Position numbers and translations under genes: made by a program | Notes under the pieces: generated by a model | Database searches by the model: none | The model's input: only the letters and a program-made list of their open reading frames with translations | What the model was told of the DNA's origin: nothing | Shown here: in pieces, positions 1-8,238 of the stretch | How the letters are laid out: each line of letters starts with the position of its first letter | How positions within the stretch are numbered: position 1 is the first letter of the stretch | Origin: DASPPM01 sp035604475 | Lineage (GTDB): Bacteria > Pseudomonadota > Alphaproteobacteria > JACZXZ01 | Assembly (NCBI GenBank): GCA_035604475.1 | Contig: DATNIJ010000109.1 | Span: 1 to 37,392 of the forward strand | DNA: 37,392 bases | Direction: 5' to 3'

Positions 1-1
1 G

Positions 2-208
2 ATCGTCAACATCCTGCTTCTGCTGATCGATGTTTCCACTCCGGGCGATCCCTGGTTCTATCAGGTCCTCCTGGGCTGGGGTCTCTTCGTCGGCCTCCAT
101 GCGGCATACGCCTACGAGATGCTGCCGTGGACGAGCCGCGATTGGGAGCAGCGCAAGGTCCAGGAACTGATGGAGCAACAGCGCGAAAGGCTGCGGCGGC
201 GCCAGTGA
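2..208 (+). CDS. 2TM-domain membrane protein, C-terminal part (5' end outside window)
   Basis: An open frame enters from the left edge and stops at TGA 206-208, giving about 68 residues. It begins with a hydrophobic run (IVNILLLLIDV), then a short aromatic loop (PGDPWFYQVLLGWGLFVGLHAAYAYE) that forms a second hydrophobic helix, and ends in a charged helix rich in Q, E and R. The layout of two membrane helices joined by a 'PWFYW' type loop and followed by a charged tail is that of the small 2TM domain family (PF13239), often found alone or fused to histidine kinases. Because only the C-terminus is visible, I cannot say whether other domains precede it. The gene is followed by 224 bases of non-coding sequence before the bactofilin gene. 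Confidence 0.6.
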   Translation: MVNILLLLIDVSTPGDPWFYQVLLGWGLFVGLHAAYAYEMLPWTSRDWEQRKVQELMEQQRERLRRRQ

Positions 209-432
209 TATGTTCTTCGCGCGAGGCACGGCGCCCGATCTTGGGGCCGCCGCTTCGAGTGATGCCGCCAGGATCGACTTGGCGGCCGCGTCGGTCTCAA
301 TTTTGTCCCTTTCATCGCTTGGCATCACGCGGCAGATTTTTGCAAAACAAACAATGCAATACGCCACGGCAGCTCTCGCTGGATGCTGGCGAGCGAAGGC
401 GGGAGTCTCAAACGGCAAAGGGGAAATGAGCA

Positions 433-1011
433 ATGTTCAAGCGCAAGGATTCCGACGAGGACGCTGGCGGCAAAACCTCGCGGGACGAAGCGAATCCACG
501 CGGCGGCGGCGTCACACCCGCAGCACCTCTGGCACGGCCGCCGGGCTTGGAGAGCGCCGAGATGGCCAATATGCCGTATCAGCCGGTGCGCCCGGGGGCG
601 GAGCCCTACCGGCGGGTGATCGAGATTCCCAACCCGGCGCGAAGGGTGGAGACCACCCTCCCGGCGCCGGCGGCCAAACCCGAGAGCAAGAAGCTGATCG
701 TCGGCCGCGACATCTCGCTCAACGGCAAGATCGCGTCATGCGACCGCCTCATCGTCGAGGGGCGCGTCGAGGCGGAGCTGCAGGACTGTCACACCATCGA
801 GATCGCCGAAAGCGGCACCTTCAAAGGGGCCGCAGAAATCAAAAGCGCCGAGGTCTCCGGCCACTATGAGGGCTCGCTCACCGTGCGCGAGAATCTCCTG
901 ATCCACAGCACGGGGCAAGTAAGCGGGACCATCCGTTACGGCCGGCTCGAGATCGAAGAGGGCGGCGAGATCAACGGCGACATCAAGAGCCTGGGCTCCA
1001 AGGGCAACTAG
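433..1011 (+). CDS. Bactofilin family cytoskeletal protein
   Basis: This 192-residue protein has a disordered, Pro/Ala-rich N-terminus (about residues 1-70) and then a repetitive beta-helix segment (about 75-185). The segment has the bactofilin (DUF583/PF04519) pattern, with hydrophobic-x-G steps such as LIVEGRVEA, IEIAESGTFKG and INGDIKS. Bactofilins polymerise without nucleotide into membrane-associated filaments that organise cell-wall enzymes or polar structures. The ATG at 433 is preceded by a purine-rich AAAGGGGAAA ribosome-binding site. No M23 peptidase gene, a frequent bactofilin partner, is visible beside it. The upstream 2TM gene is on the same strand but 224 bases away, so co-transcription is uncertain. 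The family call is secure; the specific cellular role is not. Confidence 0.9.
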   Translation: MFKRKDSDEDAGGKTSRDEANPRGGGVTPAAPLARPPGLESAEMANMPYQPVRPGAEPYRRVIEIPNPARRVETTLPAPAAKPESKKLIVGRDISLNGKIASCDRLIVEGRVEAELQDCHTIEIAESGTFKGAAEIKSAEVSGHYEGSLTVRENLLIHSTGQVSGTIRYGRLEIEEGGEINGDIKSLGSKGN

Positions 1012-1048
1012 CGGCGCGATTCGGAAGTTCGTCTCACTCGGAGATGAC

Positions 1049-1152
1049 CGTCATTGCGAGCGCAGCGAACCCCGGCGTACGCCGGGGCAGCGCGCGAGGT
1101 GCGAAACTCTCTCTGGATTGCTTCGTTGCCCTTCAGGCGCCTCGCAATGACA
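1049..1152. repeat. CATTGCGAG-type intergenic palindromic element
   Basis: The ends form an inverted repeat, TCATTGCGAG at 1051-1060 and CTCGCAATGA at 1141-1150. Internal TGGATTGCTTCG and GCGCAGCGAA segments are typical of a repeat family scattered between genes in many alphaproteobacteria. An 18-base perfect palindrome, CCCCGGCGTACGCCGGGG (1070-1087), sits inside the left half. The element lies between the convergent bactofilin and HD-GYP genes, the usual location for such repeats. It could act as a bidirectional RNA stem, but no U-tract is seen. Confidence 0.7.
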
Positions 1153-1209
1153 AGTGTTTTCCTGATTTGGTGAATTTCAGAACCAGGACACTAGCGGCGA
1201 CACGCTGCT

Positions 1210-2871
1210 CTAAGTGCGCGGACTTGCACCGCCTTCGCGGAGGAGAGGTGCCTCGTCCACCACGTCGATCTGCTCGGAGAGGAGGAAGCGCTCGGCGTAG
1301 CGCCGATAGATGCCCGATTTGACCATGAGCCGGAAGATGTCCGGGTCGAGATGGCGGTTGTCGCACATCGCGCGCATGATGGAGAGCGACTCCGAGAGCG
1401 TTTTCGGCTTTTTGTAGGGGCGGTCGCAGGCGGTGAGCGCCTCGAACACGTCGGCGACGCCCATCATGCGCGCGGGAACCGACATCTGCTCGCGCTTGAG
1501 GCCCTTGGGATAGCCCGTACCGTCCATCTTCTCGTGATGGCCGCCCGCGATCTCCGGCACGCGCCGCAGATGTTTGGGGAACGGCAGCGCTTCCAGCATC
1601 TGGACGGTCAGTACGATATGGTCGTTAATGATCTTGCGGTCGGCCTCGTTCAAGGTACCGCGGCGGATCGTGAGGTTCTCCACCTCGTCGTCGGTCAGAA
1701 AGGGACGCTCCTCGCCGCCCAGGCTCCAGCGGCGCTTCGCGATCTCGCGTATGCGCGCGACCGTCGCATCGGAGAGGTACTCGCCCCCGATGTTGCACTC
1801 GGCCAGAGCCTTGACGTCGTCCCGGAGTGCCGCGATGGCGGCTTCGCGCTCGGCCGCCAGTGCTGCGGGGTCGCCGCCCGCGGCAAGGCGGTCACGGTAG
1901 GCGAGATCGATATCGCGGCAGATGACCTCGGCGCGCGCGCGGATCTCGTCGATCCGGTCGCAGATTTTCTCGAGCTTGGTCGCCTTGTCCATGATGTGGA
2001 CCGGCGTCACCACCTTGCCGACGTCGTGGAGGCCTGCCGCGACGCGGATTTCGTACAATTGCTCCTCGGAGAGATCGAAACCGGCGAACGGCCCGTCCTT
2101 TGCCCCGCAGGCCGCCTCGACCAGCATGTGGGTCAGCACGGGCACGCGTTGGCAGTGGCCCCCCGTGTAAGGCGACTTGGCGTCGACCGCACCCGCCATC
2201 ATATGAATGAAGGAGTCGAAGAGCGCGCGTTCCGCCTCGATGAGCTGCTGATTCTCCAGCGCCACCGCCGCCTGGCTGCCGAGCGATTCGATCACCGGGA
2301 CGATGGCGCTGCCGAACGGAATTACCCGGCGGGTTGCGGGATCGAGCGCGTTGATGAGTTGCAGGACCCCGATGACCGCCCCCTTGTGGTTCTTGAGCGG
2401 GACCGTGAGAAAGCTTTCCGAGCGATAGCCTGTGCTCTCGTCGAACTTGCGCGTGCCGGAGAAATCGAAACCTTCGGCGTGATAGGCATCGCTTATGTTG
2501 CTGGTGACGCCGGTATGCGCCACATGGGTCGCAACCTGATTGTGGTTGGGCTCGGTTCGCGCGGCGTCGTTGTAGAGCTGCAGCGCCGGGAATTTGACCG
2601 GCTTTCCCGTGGTGCCGCCGATGGCAAACTCAAGCGTGTCGTTGCGCAGAATGACGAAGCGCAAGGTATCGTCCTCGGTGCGCAGGTAAAGCGTGCCGCC
2701 GTCCGCCTTGGCAATCGACATGGCGCCGCAAACGATGCGCTCGAGCAGCCGCTCGTGGTTCCGCTCGGCGGAGAGCGCTATGCCGAGATCGACGAGCTCC
2801 TTGAGCTCGCTGGCGATATCCGCCTCGGCTTGCCTCGCCGCCACCGCAACGCCTGCCTGATCATTGGCCAT
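1210..2871 (-). CDS. GAF domain plus HD-GYP domain cyclic-di-GMP phosphodiesterase
   Basis: Read from the ATG at 2871 (MANDQAGV), the protein has 553 residues. An N-terminal helix leads into a GAF sensor domain (about 35-210). A helical linker then runs into an HD-GYP domain (about 215-535). The HD pair is H282-D283 in LHDVGKVVTP, and the diagnostic HHEKMDGTGYP lies at about 445-455, with GYP at 453-455, so the catalytic set looks intact. Proteins of this type hydrolyse c-di-GMP to GMP under control of a small ligand bound by the GAF domain. A long charged helical insertion (about 295-390) lies between the HD and GYP motifs, longer than in minimal HD-GYP domains. A GTG at 2904 would add 11 residues. 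The ATG is preferred because a GGGAAAG stretch lies just upstream. The gene diverges from the carbonic-anhydrase-like gene. Confidence 0.93.
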   Translation of the reverse strand: MANDQAGVAVAARQAEADIASELKELVDLGIALSAERNHERLLERIVCGAMSIAKADGGTLYLRTEDDTLRFVILRNDTLEFAIGGTTGKPVKFPALQLYNDAARTEPNHNQVATHVAHTGVTSNISDAYHAEGFDFSGTRKFDESTGYRSESFLTVPLKNHKGAVIGVLQLINALDPATRRVIPFGSAIVPVIESLGSQAAVALENQQLIEAERALFDSFIHMMAGAVDAKSPYTGGHCQRVPVLTHMLVEAACGAKDGPFAGFDLSEEQLYEIRVAAGLHDVGKVVTPVHIMDKATKLEKICDRIDEIRARAEVICRDIDLAYRDRLAAGGDPAALAAEREAAIAALRDDVKALAECNIGGEYLSDATVARIREIAKRRWSLGGEERPFLTDDEVENLTIRRGTLNEADRKIINDHIVLTVQMLEALPFPKHLRRVPEIAGGHHEKMDGTGYPKGLKREQMSVPARMMGVADVFEALTACDRPYKKPKTLSESLSIMRAMCDNRHLDPDIFRLMVKSGIYRRYAERFLLSEQIDVVDEAPLLREGGASPRT

Positions 2872-3164
2872 GGTCTTGGCTTTCCCAACCTTCCGCGAAG
2901 ACACGGCTATGAGTGGCCCCGAACCGGCATTTTTACAGCGATTTCACCCTCTTTTTCAACATTATAGCACGCGTGACACTAAAACCGTAAGCGAGAGAGC
3001 CGGGGCTTGCCGGCCTCTTACGCCGGGTCCGGTCCGCCGCTACAGGCCGGTGACGAAGCGCGCCGTCACCAACAGGAAGAGCGAAGCCCCTTGACTATAC
3101 GCGCACGCGGCCGGGGAATAACATGAAGCGTATTCACGAACCACACGCACGAAGGGGTCAGGCC

Positions 3165-3755
3165 ATGCACAGCAACCCGATCACCCCATCCGCGAGGGAG
3201 GTGCTGCGCGCGCCATGCGCTTGCGCCCATCATGGTCGCAACACCCTTGCCGTCCCGCACCGCCGCCGCTTTCTTGCCCTCCTTGCCTTCGGCACCGCCG
3301 CCGCCCTGGGCGGGGTCCCGTGGGTCCCCGCCTTCGCCGCCGGGGAGGCCGACGCTTTGCTGTTGAGCTGCATCGATTACCGCCTCACGGACGCCACGAC
3401 GCGCTACATGGATGGCCGCGGCATGGCCGGGAAATATGACCATGCGGTGCTTGCCGGCGCCTCCTTGGGTGCTGAGACCAGCAAGTTTCCCGCCTGGCGC
3501 ACGACCTTTTGGGAGCATCTCAAGATCGCCATCGATTTGCATCATATCCACCAGGTCGTGCTCCTCGACCATCGGGATTGCGGTGCCTATAAACTCATTC
3601 TTGGCAAGGACTTCTCGAAGGATCCTAAAAAGGAGTATGAGGTTCATGCCAAGGAGCTGCGCAGGCTCAGGGCGGCCATTGCCAAGAAATACCCGAGGCT
3701 CTCGACCGAGCTTCTGTTGATGGCGCTTGACGGATCGGTGGAGACGGTGGCCTGA
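3165..3755 (+). CDS. Exported beta-carbonic-anhydrase-like protein with twin-arginine-type signal
   Basis: From the ATG at 3165 the product has 196 residues. Around residues 31-59 is an export signal, PHRRRFLALLAFGTAAALGG followed by PAFA, with an RRRF twin-arginine-like n-region and an AxA cleavage site. The mature part carries the beta-carbonic anhydrase zinc motif: C69-x-D71-x-R73 (SCIDYRL) and H136-x-x-C139 (LDHRDCG). These ligands would coordinate zinc for CO2/bicarbonate interconversion. Outside the motifs it diverges from classical enzymes, and I cannot judge activity. An ATG at 3123 would add 14 residues; the inner start has an AAGGGGTCAGG site at good distance. Folding before export would suit a metalloenzyme sent through Tat. 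It stands alone, divergent from the HD-GYP gene and convergent with the Kdo hydroxylase gene. Confidence 0.75.
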   Translation: MHSNPITPSAREVLRAPCACAHHGRNTLAVPHRRRFLALLAFGTAAALGGVPWVPAFAAGEADALLLSCIDYRLTDATTRYMDGRGMAGKYDHAVLAGASLGAETSKFPAWRTTFWEHLKIAIDLHHIHQVVLLDHRDCGAYKLILGKDFSKDPKKEYEVHAKELRRLRAAIAKKYPRLSTELLLMALDGSVETVA

Positions 3756-3772
3756 GCGGGCGAGGTCTTGCC

Positions 3773-4651
3773 TCAGACGAGGGCTTGGCCCGTCAATCGC
3801 TCGAGCACCTTGAGGGGCGAGCGCAAGGGATCGGCCATGGCCTCGATATCGAGGTGGAAGGTCTGCTCGAGCGCGAACTGGCCTCCGAGTGCTGCATGCA
3901 GCACCTGATCGGTGTAACAGAGCCAGGTGCTCCCGGCCGGGAACGATAGGGCCTCCTGGGGTGCCGTTTTTTGGTAATCGGCATCGCGCTTGCCGCGGTC
4001 ATGCAGCCCGAGCATGAGGTGATCGTAGGCGCCGCGCCGGCCCTTGGTGATGCCGAGGCTCTCGAGCAGCCACCCTTCGCCCGGCAGCGGCTTGCGCACG
4101 CGCGGGAGGAATTGACGGGCAAAGGTCTCGAAGGGCTCGCCCACGTGCCAGAGCCGCAGCTTGCCGTACGGATCGACATTGCTGAAGAGGCGCAGGATGC
4201 GCCGTCCATGGGTGGGCCGCGAGGGGAAGGCATCCACGTGAAGGAGCTTGTCGTCCTTGAGCGCTGAATAGCCGCGCCCCTCGATCTCGACCGGCCGGTA
4301 GCTTGTCCGCGCGCGCTCGAGCCCGGCGGCATAACCCGGGAACAAGTCGGCGACGAAGCGGCCGGCCGCGCGCGCGAAACGCTCCATCATGGCGGCGACG
4401 CGGGCGCTCACCTCGCTTGCGGCCGCGAGTCCCTGGCAGGCGCCGCTCAGAGGATCGAGGCTGATGTTCTTGGCCTTGCCGTTCGAGAGCGCGGGCGAAA
4501 GGAGCGCCTGCTCGCCTTCCTCGATGGCGAAGGCGAGCTTCGGACAATAAAGCACCTTGCCGCTCTCGAGCGCGTCGGTGGCGCGGCGTTGCAGCTCGGG
4601 CGCGAAAGGCCCCGACCAACGCTCGATGCTCAAGCTCTCGATGACGTCCAT
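3773..4651 (-). CDS. kdoO: Kdo hydroxylase (3-deoxy-manno-octulosonate 3-hydroxylase, KdoO family)
   Basis: This 292-residue protein matches the Kdo hydroxylase family (PF11004) in length and in its core, LLHVDAFPSRPTHGRRILRL (about 137-156). The core includes the H138-x-D140 facial-triad residues of Fe(II)/2-oxoglutarate dioxygenases, and a distal histidine lies near 252 or 266. KdoO hydroxylates Kdo in the lipopolysaccharide inner core to D-glycero-D-talo-oct-2-ulosonic acid (Ko), which makes the linkage more acid stable. No signal peptide is visible, which suits action on the cytoplasmic face. The ATG at 4651 is preceded by GAAGGCGAGAG. The gene diverges from the first peptide-binding protein gene, and no other lipopolysaccharide gene is adjacent, as is common for this gene. 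Confidence 0.85.
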   Translation of the reverse strand: MDVIESLSIERWSGPFAPELQRRATDALESGKVLYCPKLAFAIEEGEQALLSPALSNGKAKNISLDPLSGACQGLAAASEVSARVAAMMERFARAAGRFVADLFPGYAAGLERARTSYRPVEIEGRGYSALKDDKLLHVDAFPSRPTHGRRILRLFSNVDPYGKLRLWHVGEPFETFARQFLPRVRKPLPGEGWLLESLGITKGRRGAYDHLMLGLHDRGKRDADYQKTAPQEALSFPAGSTWLCYTDQVLHAALGGQFALEQTFHLDIEAMADPLRSPLKVLERLTGQALV

Positions 4652-4694
4652 CGTATTTCTCTCGCCTTCGGTGGCTATAGTCTAACGGGAAAGG

Positions 4695-4745
4695 CCGGCC
4701 GCGACGAGGGCCTCGCAACGCCGCGGAAGACGCGGGCCTCGACGG
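4695..4745 (+). repeat. 51-bp perfect direct repeat, copy 1 (upstream of binding protein 1)
   Basis: The 51 bases from CCGGCCGCGACGAGGGCC to GCGGGCCTCGACGG recur without a mismatch at 8362-8412. Similarity continues imperfectly for about 30 more bases (GGGCGCC..TGCTCCG against GGGCGCC..CGCTCCG). Both copies lie upstream of a dipeptide-binding-protein gene, so this looks like shared leader or promoter-region sequence of the two transporter sets. Confidence 0.85.
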
Positions 4746-4840
4746 GTTAGGGCGCCGTTGCTCCGGGTTGCCAGCTCGTGCGGCCTTCTGATAACGTCGC
4801 GTGCCACACCAGCGAACAACCAAGCCGAGAGGAGGACGCC

Positions 4841-6379
4841 GTGCACCTGGGCACGAGGATTGGGCGCCTGACGATTGGCGCGTTGTTCGCCGGTGGTCTG
4901 CTCTATGCACCGACGAGTTTTGCCGGCAAGAGCAATGACACGCTCGTCTACGCCTCGGACAGCGAGCCCGAGTCGGTGAGCCCCTACCACAATGACGTGC
5001 GCGAGGGCGTCACGCTGGCCCGGCTCGCTTGGGATACGCTGATCTACCGCGATCCACGGACCGGCGAGTACAGACCGATGCTGGCGACCGCTTGGAAATG
5101 GCTCGATCCGCTGACGCTCGACGTTGAACTACGTCAAGGCGTTGGCTTCCAGAACGGCGACAAGTTCAGCGCCGACGACGTCGTCTTCACTTTCAACTAC
5201 GTCGTCAACCCCGAGTCCAAGGTCGTCACCAAGCAGAACGTCGACTGGATCAAGAGCGCCGAGAAGCGCGGGGATTACGAGGTCCGCATTCACCTCAAGA
5301 CCCCGTTTCCGGCGGCGCTCGAGTACTTGGCGGGACCGACCCCGATCTATCCGAAGGCTTACTTCCAGAAGGTCGGCGGAGTGGACGGCTACTCCAGGGC
5401 GCCGATCGGCACGGGTCCATACAAGATTGTTTCGGTCGCCCTCGGCAAGGGCGTCAAGCTCGAGCGCAATGCGAATTATTTCAAGGATAGCCCGCGTGGC
5501 CAGCCATCGATCGGCAAGCTCGAGTTCCGCGTCATCCCCGACCACGAGACCCAGGTGGCCGAGCTGATGACGGGCGGCATCGACTGGATCTGGCGCGTGC
5601 CGCCGGACCAGGCCGACGCGCTCAAGGCCAATCCGAAGCTGACCGTGGTCGCCGGCGAGACCATGCGCGTCGGCTACCTGGCCTTCGACAACGAGGGCCG
5701 CGCCGACGCCAAGTCGCCATTCAAGGAAAAGCGGGTACGCGAGGCGATCTCCTATGCCATCGATCGCCAGGCGATGGTGCAGAACCTGGTCAAGGGCAGC
5801 TCCCACGTCATGGACGCGTTCTGCTTTCCGAGCCAGTTCGGGTGCCAGCCCGACGCCGTCCGCAAATATTCGTACGATCCCGCGAAGGCCAAAGCGCTCT
5901 TGGCCGAGGCCGGCTACAAGGACGGCTTCGACGCCGAGATTTACGCCTATCGCGAGCGCGAGTACGCCGAGGCCATGATCGGCTACCTGCGCGCCGTCGG
6001 CATCCGCGCCAAGCTCAATTTCCTGAAGTACAGCGCGCTGCGCGAGGCGCAGCGGGCCGGCAAGGTGCCGTTGGGCTTTTTGACCTGGGCGTCCTTCTCG
6101 GTGAACGACGCGTCGGCCATGGTCGGCGTCTTCTTCAAGGGCGGCGACGACGACTTCACCCACGACAAACAGATCATCGACTGGCTCAATGCCGCCGATT
6201 CCTCGACCGACCCGGTCGAACGCAAAGCGAACTATGCCAAAGCGCTCGGCAAGATCGCCGAGGAGGCCTACGCGCTCCCGCTGTTCAGCTATTCCTCGTA
6301 CTACGCCTTCACCTCGGATCTGCAGTTCACGCCGGACGCCGACGAGGTGCCGCGCTTCGACCTCGCCCATTGGAAGTAG
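4841..6379 (+). CDS. ABC transporter substrate-binding protein, DppA/OppA family (set 1)
   Basis: The start is the GTG at 4841, with AGAGGAGG six bases upstream; the product has 512 residues. An N-terminal Sec signal (hydrophobic TIGALFAGGLLYAPTSFA) is followed by a family 5 extracellular solute-binding domain (SBP_bac_5). The domain has typical segments such as ATAWKW, FSADDVVFTF, GTGPYKI and REAISYAIDRQAM. These proteins capture di- or oligopeptides (or other ligands, in some subfamilies) in the periplasm and deliver them to a DppB/DppC permease. It is a paralogue of the protein at 8591-10114, with roughly 55-60% identical residues over the parts I aligned by eye. Two permease genes follow on the same strand, the first after a 39-base gap. 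Ligand specificity cannot be read from sequence alone. Confidence 0.93.
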   Translation: MHLGTRIGRLTIGALFAGGLLYAPTSFAGKSNDTLVYASDSEPESVSPYHNDVREGVTLARLAWDTLIYRDPRTGEYRPMLATAWKWLDPLTLDVELRQGVGFQNGDKFSADDVVFTFNYVVNPESKVVTKQNVDWIKSAEKRGDYEVRIHLKTPFPAALEYLAGPTPIYPKAYFQKVGGVDGYSRAPIGTGPYKIVSVALGKGVKLERNANYFKDSPRGQPSIGKLEFRVIPDHETQVAELMTGGIDWIWRVPPDQADALKANPKLTVVAGETMRVGYLAFDNEGRADAKSPFKEKRVREAISYAIDRQAMVQNLVKGSSHVMDAFCFPSQFGCQPDAVRKYSYDPAKAKALLAEAGYKDGFDAEIYAYREREYAEAMIGYLRAVGIRAKLNFLKYSALREAQRAGKVPLGFLTWASFSVNDASAMVGVFFKGGDDDFTHDKQIIDWLNAADSSTDPVERKANYAKALGKIAEEAYALPLFSYSSYYAFTSDLQFTPDADEVPRFDLAHWK

Positions 6380-6418
6380 GGCCGCAAGGGTACCGGCCCT
6401 GCGGCAGCGTGGCGTGCC

Positions 6419-7336
6419 ATGATTGCGTTCCTGCTGCGCCGTCTCGGCCTCGCACTGGCGGTCGCTTTTACCGTGTCGATCTTCGCATTCGCGCTCGTGC
6501 GCCTCTCGGGCGACCTGGCCACGACCATCGCCGGGCCGGAGGCGACGTCGGCGCAGATTGAGCAGATCCGCATCGAGTACGGCCTCGACCGGCCGCTCTG
6601 GCAGCAATTCGATGACTGGCTGTGGCATGCCGCGCGCTTCGATTTCGGCCGCTCCTTCTTCTTCCGGGAGCAGGTCGCCAATCTCATCGCCGGCCGACTG
6701 CCGGTCACCCTCACCCTCGGAGGGCTCGCGCTCGCCTTCGCGCTCGCGCTCGCACTGCCGCTCGGCATCGTCGCGGCGATCAGGCCGAACAGCTGGATCG
6801 ACCGGCTGGCGTTGGTCCTCTCCGTCGCGGGCCAGGCCATGCCGACTTTCTGGTTCGGGCTTGTCCTGATGTTAGTGTTCGGCGTTCGGCTGCGCTGGCT
6901 GCCGGTTTCGGGCACCGGGACGTGGCGGCACTTCGTGCTGCCGGCGGTCGCCCTCGGCTATTACGCGACCCCTGCGATCATGCGGCTGACGCGCACCGGC
7001 ATGCTCGACGTGCTCGGCTCCGACTACATCCGCACGGCACGCGCCAAGGGTCTGCGCTGGCATACGGTGCTGCTGAAGCATGCGCTGCGCAACGCGATGG
7101 TGCCGGTCGTGGCCCTCGTCGCCGTCCAGCTCGGCTTCATGCTCGGCGGCTCGATCGTGATCGAGGCGGTATTTGCGATGCACGGGCTCGGCTACTTGGC
7201 CTGGGAATCGATCCAGCGTAACGACTTTCCGGTCGTGCAGGCGATCGTGCTGATTCTCGCGGTGTTCTATATCGGACTCATTTTCCTGGCCGACCTCTTG
7301 AACGCTTGGCTTGACCCGAGGCTGCGCACGCCATGA
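6419..7336 (+). CDS. Peptide ABC transporter permease, DppB-like (set 1)
   Basis: The product is a 305-residue integral membrane protein with about six hydrophobic helices. The first spans residues 8-28, after the MIAFLLRRLG start typical of DppB/OppB. The cytoplasmic EAA loop that contacts the ATPase is visible as SDYIRTARAKGLRWHTVLLKH (about 202-222), followed by ALRNAMVPVVA. It forms the membrane channel with the next gene product. Its last four bases overlap the start of that gene (ATGA at 7333-7336), so the two are translationally coupled. The closest relative in the window is the set 2 copy at 10313-11230. Confidence 0.93.
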   Translation: MIAFLLRRLGLALAVAFTVSIFAFALVRLSGDLATTIAGPEATSAQIEQIRIEYGLDRPLWQQFDDWLWHAARFDFGRSFFFREQVANLIAGRLPVTLTLGGLALAFALALALPLGIVAAIRPNSWIDRLALVLSVAGQAMPTFWFGLVLMLVFGVRLRWLPVSGTGTWRHFVLPAVALGYYATPAIMRLTRTGMLDVLGSDYIRTARAKGLRWHTVLLKHALRNAMVPVVALVAVQLGFMLGGSIVIEAVFAMHGLGYLAWESIQRNDFPVVQAIVLILAVFYIGLIFLADLLNAWLDPRLRTP

Positions 7337-8238
7337 GTTCCGTACCAAGGCCGCTTCCCGGCACCGAAACGCTGCTGGCGCCCTCGCCAAGCGCCATCCT
7401 GCGGACGCGGATCTTCGGCCATGGCGGCATCGTTATCGGCGGCAGCGTCGTGCTGGGCGTGCTCCTCTTGGCGCTCGCGGCACCGCTCATCGCACCTTAC
7501 GATCCCTACGTCCAGGACATCTCGCAGCGCATGATCCCGCCGATATGGGCGCCCAAGGGCAGCTGGCTCCACCTACTCGGCACAGACAAGCTCGGCCGCG
7601 ACTATCTGAGCCGTCTCGTCTACGGCGCGCGCATTTCACTCTTTATCGGAGCCTTTGCCTCGGCGCTCTCGGGTCTGATCGGTTGCGCGCTCGGGGTGAC
7701 GGCCGGATATTTCGGCGGCAGGATCGACGCCGCGATAACCTACCTGGTGACCATCCGTCTGAGCCTGCCGGTCGTGCTGGTGGCGCTCGCCGTGGTCGCG
7801 CTTTCGGGCTCCTCGCTTGAAATCGTGGTGATCGTGCTCGGCCTTCTGCTGTGGGACCGCTACGCCGTGGTGTCGCGCGCGGCGACGCGCCAGTTGCGCC
7901 ATGCCGAGTACATCGTCGCGGCGCAAGCGGTCGGCGCCTCGACGCTCCGCGTGCTGCTTTCCGAGATGTTGCCCAACATCCTCAACCCTTTGATCGTCGT
8001 CGCCACGCTCGAAATGGCTCACGCCATCCTGCTCGAAGCGGCCCTCTCCTTCCTCGGACTCGGCGTGCAGCCGCCGCTGCCCTCCTGGGGCCTGATGATC
8101 GCCGAAGGGAAGGAGTACATGTTCTTCAGCCCCTGGGTGATCACCATTCCGGGTATCGCCCTCTTCACGCTCGTGCTTGGCATCAACCTCCTGGGCGACG
8201 GCGTGCGCGACCTGACCGCGCCGGAGAACCGCAATTGA
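7333..8238 (+). CDS. Peptide ABC transporter permease, DppC-like (set 1)
   Basis: This 301-residue membrane protein has the DppC/OppC layout: a cytoplasmic N-terminal stretch, a first helix at about 34-56, the LGTDKLGRDYLSRLVYGARIS segment, and an EAA loop (EYIVAAQAVGASTLRVLLSE). The C-terminus is LLGDGVRDLTAPENRN. It pairs with the DppB-like protein and overlaps it by four bases. From about base 8074 onward its DNA is unusually similar to the set 2 copy (about 94% by eye), while the earlier half is clearly more diverged. The stop codon overlaps the TTG start of the truncated ATPase gene that follows, exactly as in set 2. Confidence 0.93.
   Translation: MSSVPRPLPGTETLLAPSPSAILRTRIFGHGGIVIGGSVVLGVLLLALAAPLIAPYDPYVQDISQRMIPPIWAPKGSWLHLLGTDKLGRDYLSRLVYGARISLFIGAFASALSGLIGCALGVTAGYFGGRIDAAITYLVTIRLSLPVVLVALAVVALSGSSLEIVVIVLGLLLWDRYAVVSRAATRQLRHAEYIVAAQAVGASTLRVLLSEMLPNILNPLIVVATLEMAHAILLEAALSFLGLGVQPPLPSWGLMIAEGKEYMFFSPWVITIPGIALFTLVLGINLLGDGVRDLTAPENRN

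Noticed and set aside
1351..2967. 538-codon plus-strand frame opposite the HD-GYP gene
   Set aside because: The minus strand has intact GAF and HD-GYP motifs; this frame has biased composition and no domain.
3091..3120. Possible sigma-70 promoter (TTGACT ... GAATAA) before the carbonic-anhydrase-like gene
   Set aside because: The -10 box is a poor match and very close to the alternative start at 3123; not strong enough to list.
5129..6628. Long minus-strand open frame opposite binding protein 1 (similar ones at 8603-9961 and 11812-13143)
   Set aside because: These mirror well-supported plus-strand genes and show no family motif; they are composition artefacts.
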